Source: Lentisphaeria bacterium (GTDB lineage: Bacteria; Verrucomicrobiota; Lentisphaeria; Victivallales; UBA1829). Taken from it: a DNA stretch of 8,311 bases. Where the stretch lies: contig JAGAPM010000342.1 of the NCBI GenBank assembly GCA_017623265.1, positions 1 through 8,311 of the forward strand. The letters are read 5' to 3'. A model generated the notes under the pieces. The model saw nothing but the letters and a program-made list of their open reading frames with translations, was not told where the DNA came from and did not search any database. Positions 5,824 through 8,311 of the stretch are shown here, one piece after another (within the stretch, counting starts at the first letter, position 1; each line of letters starts with the position of its first letter). Position numbers and translations under genes: made by a program.

Positions 5824-6201
5824 ATGAAAGTCGGTGATTCCTGGGAATGTCCCAATTGCGGGAACAGCTCTTTCCTGAAAAAAGAATCGGTCATGGACGG
5901 CTGGAAAAAAGTCGGCGAAGTTCTGAAATGTGCCTCCTGCGGCATGCTGGTGGAGGCGATCAAAGAGCAACCCGCAGAAGCTGCTGTCCTTTCTGCCCCG
6001 AAGACCAATGCTCTGGCAGCATTGCTGGGCGGCGATGATACGGAAAAGATTGTCAATCCTTTTGAACAGACCGAACGCCGTTTCTGCCGTGACTGCAAGC
6101 ACCGAGTCATGAATGCATTCCGGATCTACTGCTCCCTCCATGACCGGGATGTAGGTCCGATGGATGACTGTCCGCAATACGAAAAACGGGAGCAGCTTTG
6201 A
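5824..6201 (+). CDS. Double zinc-ribbon protein of unknown function
   Basis: The 125-residue soluble protein has two predicted zinc sites. The N-terminal ribbon uses Cys9 and Cys12 (CPNC) with Cys36 and Cys39 (CASC). The C-terminal one has Cys88 and Cys91 (CRDC), Cys103, His106 and Cys116. An Ala-rich linker (about 50-72) joins them. The start ATG 5824 follows AAGGAG by 10 nt; an earlier in-frame ATG at 5752 lies in the -35 box and is rejected. Its stop overlaps the zwf start (TGATG), so the two are translationally coupled. This suggests, but does not show, a link with glucose-6-phosphate dehydrogenase. It does not resemble the known G6PDH accessory protein OpcA. No helix-turn-helix or enzymatic motif is visible. 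It could bind nucleic acid or protein, or sense redox state or metal. Confidence 0.82.
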   Translation: MKVGDSWECPNCGNSSFLKKESVMDGWKKVGEVLKCASCGMLVEAIKEQPAEAAVLSAPKTNALAALLGGDDTEKIVNPFEQTERRFCRDCKHRVMNAFRIYCSLHDRDVGPMDDCPQYEKREQL

Positions 6202-7577
6202 TGGAAGGACAGGAGATGTTCCGCTGGCGAGGCGGCTTTTGCATGGAGGTCATGCCTCTACCGGTCCGGCTGGTTGTTTTCGGTGCGAATGGGGATCTGG
6301 CACAGCGCAAGCTCTTCCCAGCCCTTTACCAACTCCACCGGCGCGGTCTTCTGCATGAACGATCCCGGATCATTGCCTGTGCCCGGACTGCCAAGGATCT
6401 CACCGGTCTTTACCCGCCGGACTTTCTTACCCGGATCGACACCATAAGCGGCGACAGTTTTGATCCTTCGGTCCGAACCGCATTGAAAAACCATCTGGAT
6501 GCCCTGAAACAAGCCTGTCCCCTGCCCTCGGAAAATGTCTTTTATTTCTCTATGCCCTCCGATATTTATATGGATCTGCTGGATGTTCTCAACAGCGATG
6601 GCATCATCACGGAAACAACCCGTGTCGTACTGGAAAAACCTTTCGGCAGCGACCTCGCCAGTGCCTCCGCTTTTGACAACCGCCTGCATCGGATCCTGCG
6701 TGAGGAACAGATCTTTCGGATCGATCACTATCTGGGTAAGGAAACGGTCCAGAACCTCTTTTTCTTCCGGTTTGCCAACCGCATTTTTGAGCCGCTCTGG
6801 AACCGGGAACACATCGAATCGATCCGTATCACAGTCAGCGAAACACTGGGGGTGGAAAACCGGGCAAAATATTTTGACCGGACCGGAATCGTACGGGATA
6901 TGTTCCAAAATCACATGCTGGAATTGATGTCTCTGGTGGCGATGGAAAAACCTGCCGCATTTACAGCTGATGCACTGCATGATGAGAAAGTAAAACTGAT
7001 CCGGGCAATCCGCCCGCTGAAAAAAGAGGGCATCTGCTTCGGACAGTACGCCGGTTACCGGGAAGAACCGGGTGTGGATCCGGCATCCGGGACCGAGACT
7101 TTTTTCGCCGCCCGGCTTGCGGTTGAAAACGAACGCTGGCGCGGGGTGCCGTTCGATCTTTCCTGCGGCAAGAAACTTGCAGAAAAACGAACAGAAATCG
7201 AAGTCCGTTTCCGACGGCAGGATGAATCCATCTTCCCCGGAATTCCGGCAGAGGCACTGGTTCAAAACCGATTGGTGTTTTCCATCCAACCGCAAGAAGG
7301 TTTAAGCCTGACAATCCAGGCAAAACACCCCGGTCCCAAACTCTGCATGGGAGCATTGGATATGATTTTCAACTACGACAGCCTTTCCGGCGAAAATATG
7401 CCGGATGCCTACGAACGACTGCTGCTGGATACGATGCTGAATGACCGGATGCTGTTCATCCGCTCCGACTCCATCCGGGCAGCATGGGAGCTGTTGGACC
7501 CGGTACAGAAGATGAAGGGAACCCCAATCATCTATGAGGCAGGTTCGACCGGTCCTGTAGTGCCGTTTTTCCGTTGA
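6201..7577 (+). CDS. zwf: Glucose-6-phosphate 1-dehydrogenase
   Basis: Oxidises glucose 6-phosphate to 6-phosphogluconolactone with reduction of NADP(+) or NAD(+), the entry to the oxidative pentose phosphate pathway, in the cytoplasm. The 458-residue protein has the coenzyme loop FGANGDLAQRKL (27-38), EKPFG (145-149), the substrate signature RIDHYLGK (173-180) with Asp175 and His176, and RTGIVRDMFQNH (227-238), whose His238 matches the catalytic base. All active residues are present. It is slightly shorter than the usual 480-510. ATG 6201 is chosen because it overlaps the preceding stop by one base and follows GGGAG by 8 nt; TTG 6198 and the internal ATGs 6216, 6243 and 6252 are alternatives, and the family usually begins close to the coenzyme loop. 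No lactonase or 6-phosphogluconate dehydrogenase gene is adjacent. It converges on cysK with 7 nt between stop codons. Confidence 0.95.
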   Translation: MEGQEMFRWRGGFCMEVMPLPVRLVVFGANGDLAQRKLFPALYQLHRRGLLHERSRIIACARTAKDLTGLYPPDFLTRIDTISGDSFDPSVRTALKNHLDALKQACPLPSENVFYFSMPSDIYMDLLDVLNSDGIITETTRVVLEKPFGSDLASASAFDNRLHRILREEQIFRIDHYLGKETVQNLFFFRFANRIFEPLWNREHIESIRITVSETLGVENRAKYFDRTGIVRDMFQNHMLELMSLVAMEKPAAFTADALHDEKVKLIRAIRPLKKEGICFGQYAGYREEPGVDPASGTETFFAARLAVENERWRGVPFDLSCGKKLAEKRTEIEVRFRRQDESIFPGIPAEALVQNRLVFSIQPQEGLSLTIQAKHPGPKLCMGALDMIFNYDSLSGENMPDAYERLLLDTMLNDRMLFIRSDSIRAAWELLDPVQKMKGTPIIYEAGSTGPVVPFFR

Positions 7578-7584
7578 GATTCAC

Positions 7585-8311
7585 TTATGCAAAGAGCCAG
7601 CTGGAAAGGTAACGTTCTCCGCTGTCCGGCAGCAATACCACAATCCGCTTTCCGGCATTCTCCGGTTTTGTGGAAAGAGTCAGACCGGCATAAAGTGCAG
7701 CGCCACCGGAGATCCCGATCAAGATACCTTCCCGGGCAGCACAGGCACGGGCAGTTTCCCCCGCATCCTGATCCGTCACAGGGATAATTTGATCCACGCA
7801 GGAACGGTCCAATGTGGCGGGAATGAAATTCGCCCCGATCCCCTGAAGTTTATGAGGTCCGGCAGAACCGCCGGAAAGAAGCGGGGAATCCGCCGGCTCC
7901 ACAGCAACGACCTGCACAGCCGGATCTTTTTCCTTCAGATATTTTGCCACGCCGGAGAGCGTTCCGCCCGTTCCGACACCGGCAACAAAAAGGTCAATCT
8001 TTCCGCCACAATCATTCCAGATCTCCGGACCGGTTGCGGCATAATGGGCAGCCGGGTTTGCCGGATTTTCAAATTGTTGAGGCATCCATGAACCGGGATT
8101 TTCCGCCAGGATTTCTTTCGCTCTGGCAATAGCGCCACTCATACCTTCTGCACCGGGTGTCAGTTCAATCTTTGCGCCGAAAGCAGCCAAAAGCTTGCGC
8201 CGCTCAATACTCATGGTATCCGGCATCGTCAGGATCAGTTTATAACCTTTTACCGCAGCTGCGACAGCCAGTCCAATCCCGGTGTTGCCGCTGGTCGGTT
8301 CCACAATACAA
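7585..8311 (-). CDS. cysK: Cysteine synthase A (O-acetylserine sulfhydrylase), 5' end missing
   Basis: Makes cysteine from O-acetylserine and sulfide with PLP, in the cytoplasm. About 241 C-terminal residues are present; the frame is open to the right edge, so roughly 65 N-terminal residues, including the PLP lysine, are outside. A GTG at 8304 is an internal valine, not the start. Motifs in order (counting from that valine): EPTSGNTGIGLA (2-13, substrate loop), LTPGAEGM (48-55), GVGTGGTLSG (109-118, PLP phosphate loop), GPHKLQGIGANFIP (149-162), GISGGAA (197-203) and LLPDSGERYLSSWLF (224-238). The PHKxQGIGAxFIP stretch marks true cysteine synthase rather than cystathionine beta-synthase or threonine synthase. 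The CysK and CysM forms are not fully separable from this part, but CysK fits better. No terminator lies between it and zwf. Confidence 0.95.
   Translation of the reverse strand, partial: CIVEPTSGNTGIGLAVAAAVKGYKLILTMPDTMSIERRKLLAAFGAKIELTPGAEGMSGAIARAKEILAENPGSWMPQQFENPANPAAHYAATGPEIWNDCGGKIDLFVAGVGTGGTLSGVAKYLKEKDPAVQVVAVEPADSPLLSGGSAGPHKLQGIGANFIPATLDRSCVDQIIPVTDQDAGETARACAAREGILIGISGGAALYAGLTLSTKPENAGKRIVVLLPDSGERYLSSWLFA

Noticed and set aside
5625..6110. 161-codon minus-strand frame opposite the zinc-ribbon gene and hairpin block
   Set aside because: Overlaps the zinc-ribbon gene, has no domain, and its end is formed by the inverted repeats.
6258..7295. 345-codon open frame on the minus strand
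   Set aside because: Shadow of zwf, which carries all active-site motifs on the plus strand.

Overview
The window looks like an ordinary bacterial chromosome segment of moderate GC, with housekeeping and metabolic genes, short gaps, strong AAGGAG-type ribosome binding sites and sigma70-like promoters. The taxon cannot be fixed from the sequence. The gene mix (a type Ic aspartate aminotransferase, a Gfo/Idh/MocA oxidoreductase, a two-domain MurQ/GCKR-like SIS protein, QueH) would suit a Gram-negative, possibly anaerobic bacterium, perhaps of the PVC/Lentisphaerae type. That placement is a weak inference.

Left part, minus strand (1-2435): queH (tRNA queuosine synthesis) overlaps a MarC-family membrane protein gene by 4 nt. 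After a 114-nt gap comes a large SIS-domain gene that runs off the left edge. The SIS gene has its own well-formed promoter, bracketed by a perfect 9-bp inverted repeat that looks like an operator.

Centre, plus strand (2436-5300): a compact divergent promoter region separates queH from a 97-residue ABM-fold (YgiN-like) monooxygenase gene. The type Ic aspartate aminotransferase follows with its own promoter and shares a transcript with the Gfo/Idh/MocA dehydrogenase. A strong intrinsic terminator at 5268-5300 ends that unit.

Intergenic block (5301-5823): this is the most unusual part. It holds four tandem copies of a 53-bp unit, then a cluster of inverted repeats in which one arm has two alternative partners and a neighbouring G-run also has two. 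It contains no convincing gene. A promoter at its right end drives the next operon.

Right part (5824-8311): a small double zinc-ribbon protein of unknown function is translationally coupled to zwf (glucose-6-phosphate dehydrogenase). A cysK gene (cysteine synthase) converges on zwf with a 7-nt gap and runs off the right edge.

Five predicted promoters share the pattern TTGAWW, a 16-17 nt spacer, then TATATT or TATAGT (TACCTT in one case). No complete novel system (defence, CRISPR, prophage or transposase) is visible. The best candidates for undescribed biology are the repeat/structured block and the asymmetric two-domain SIS protein.
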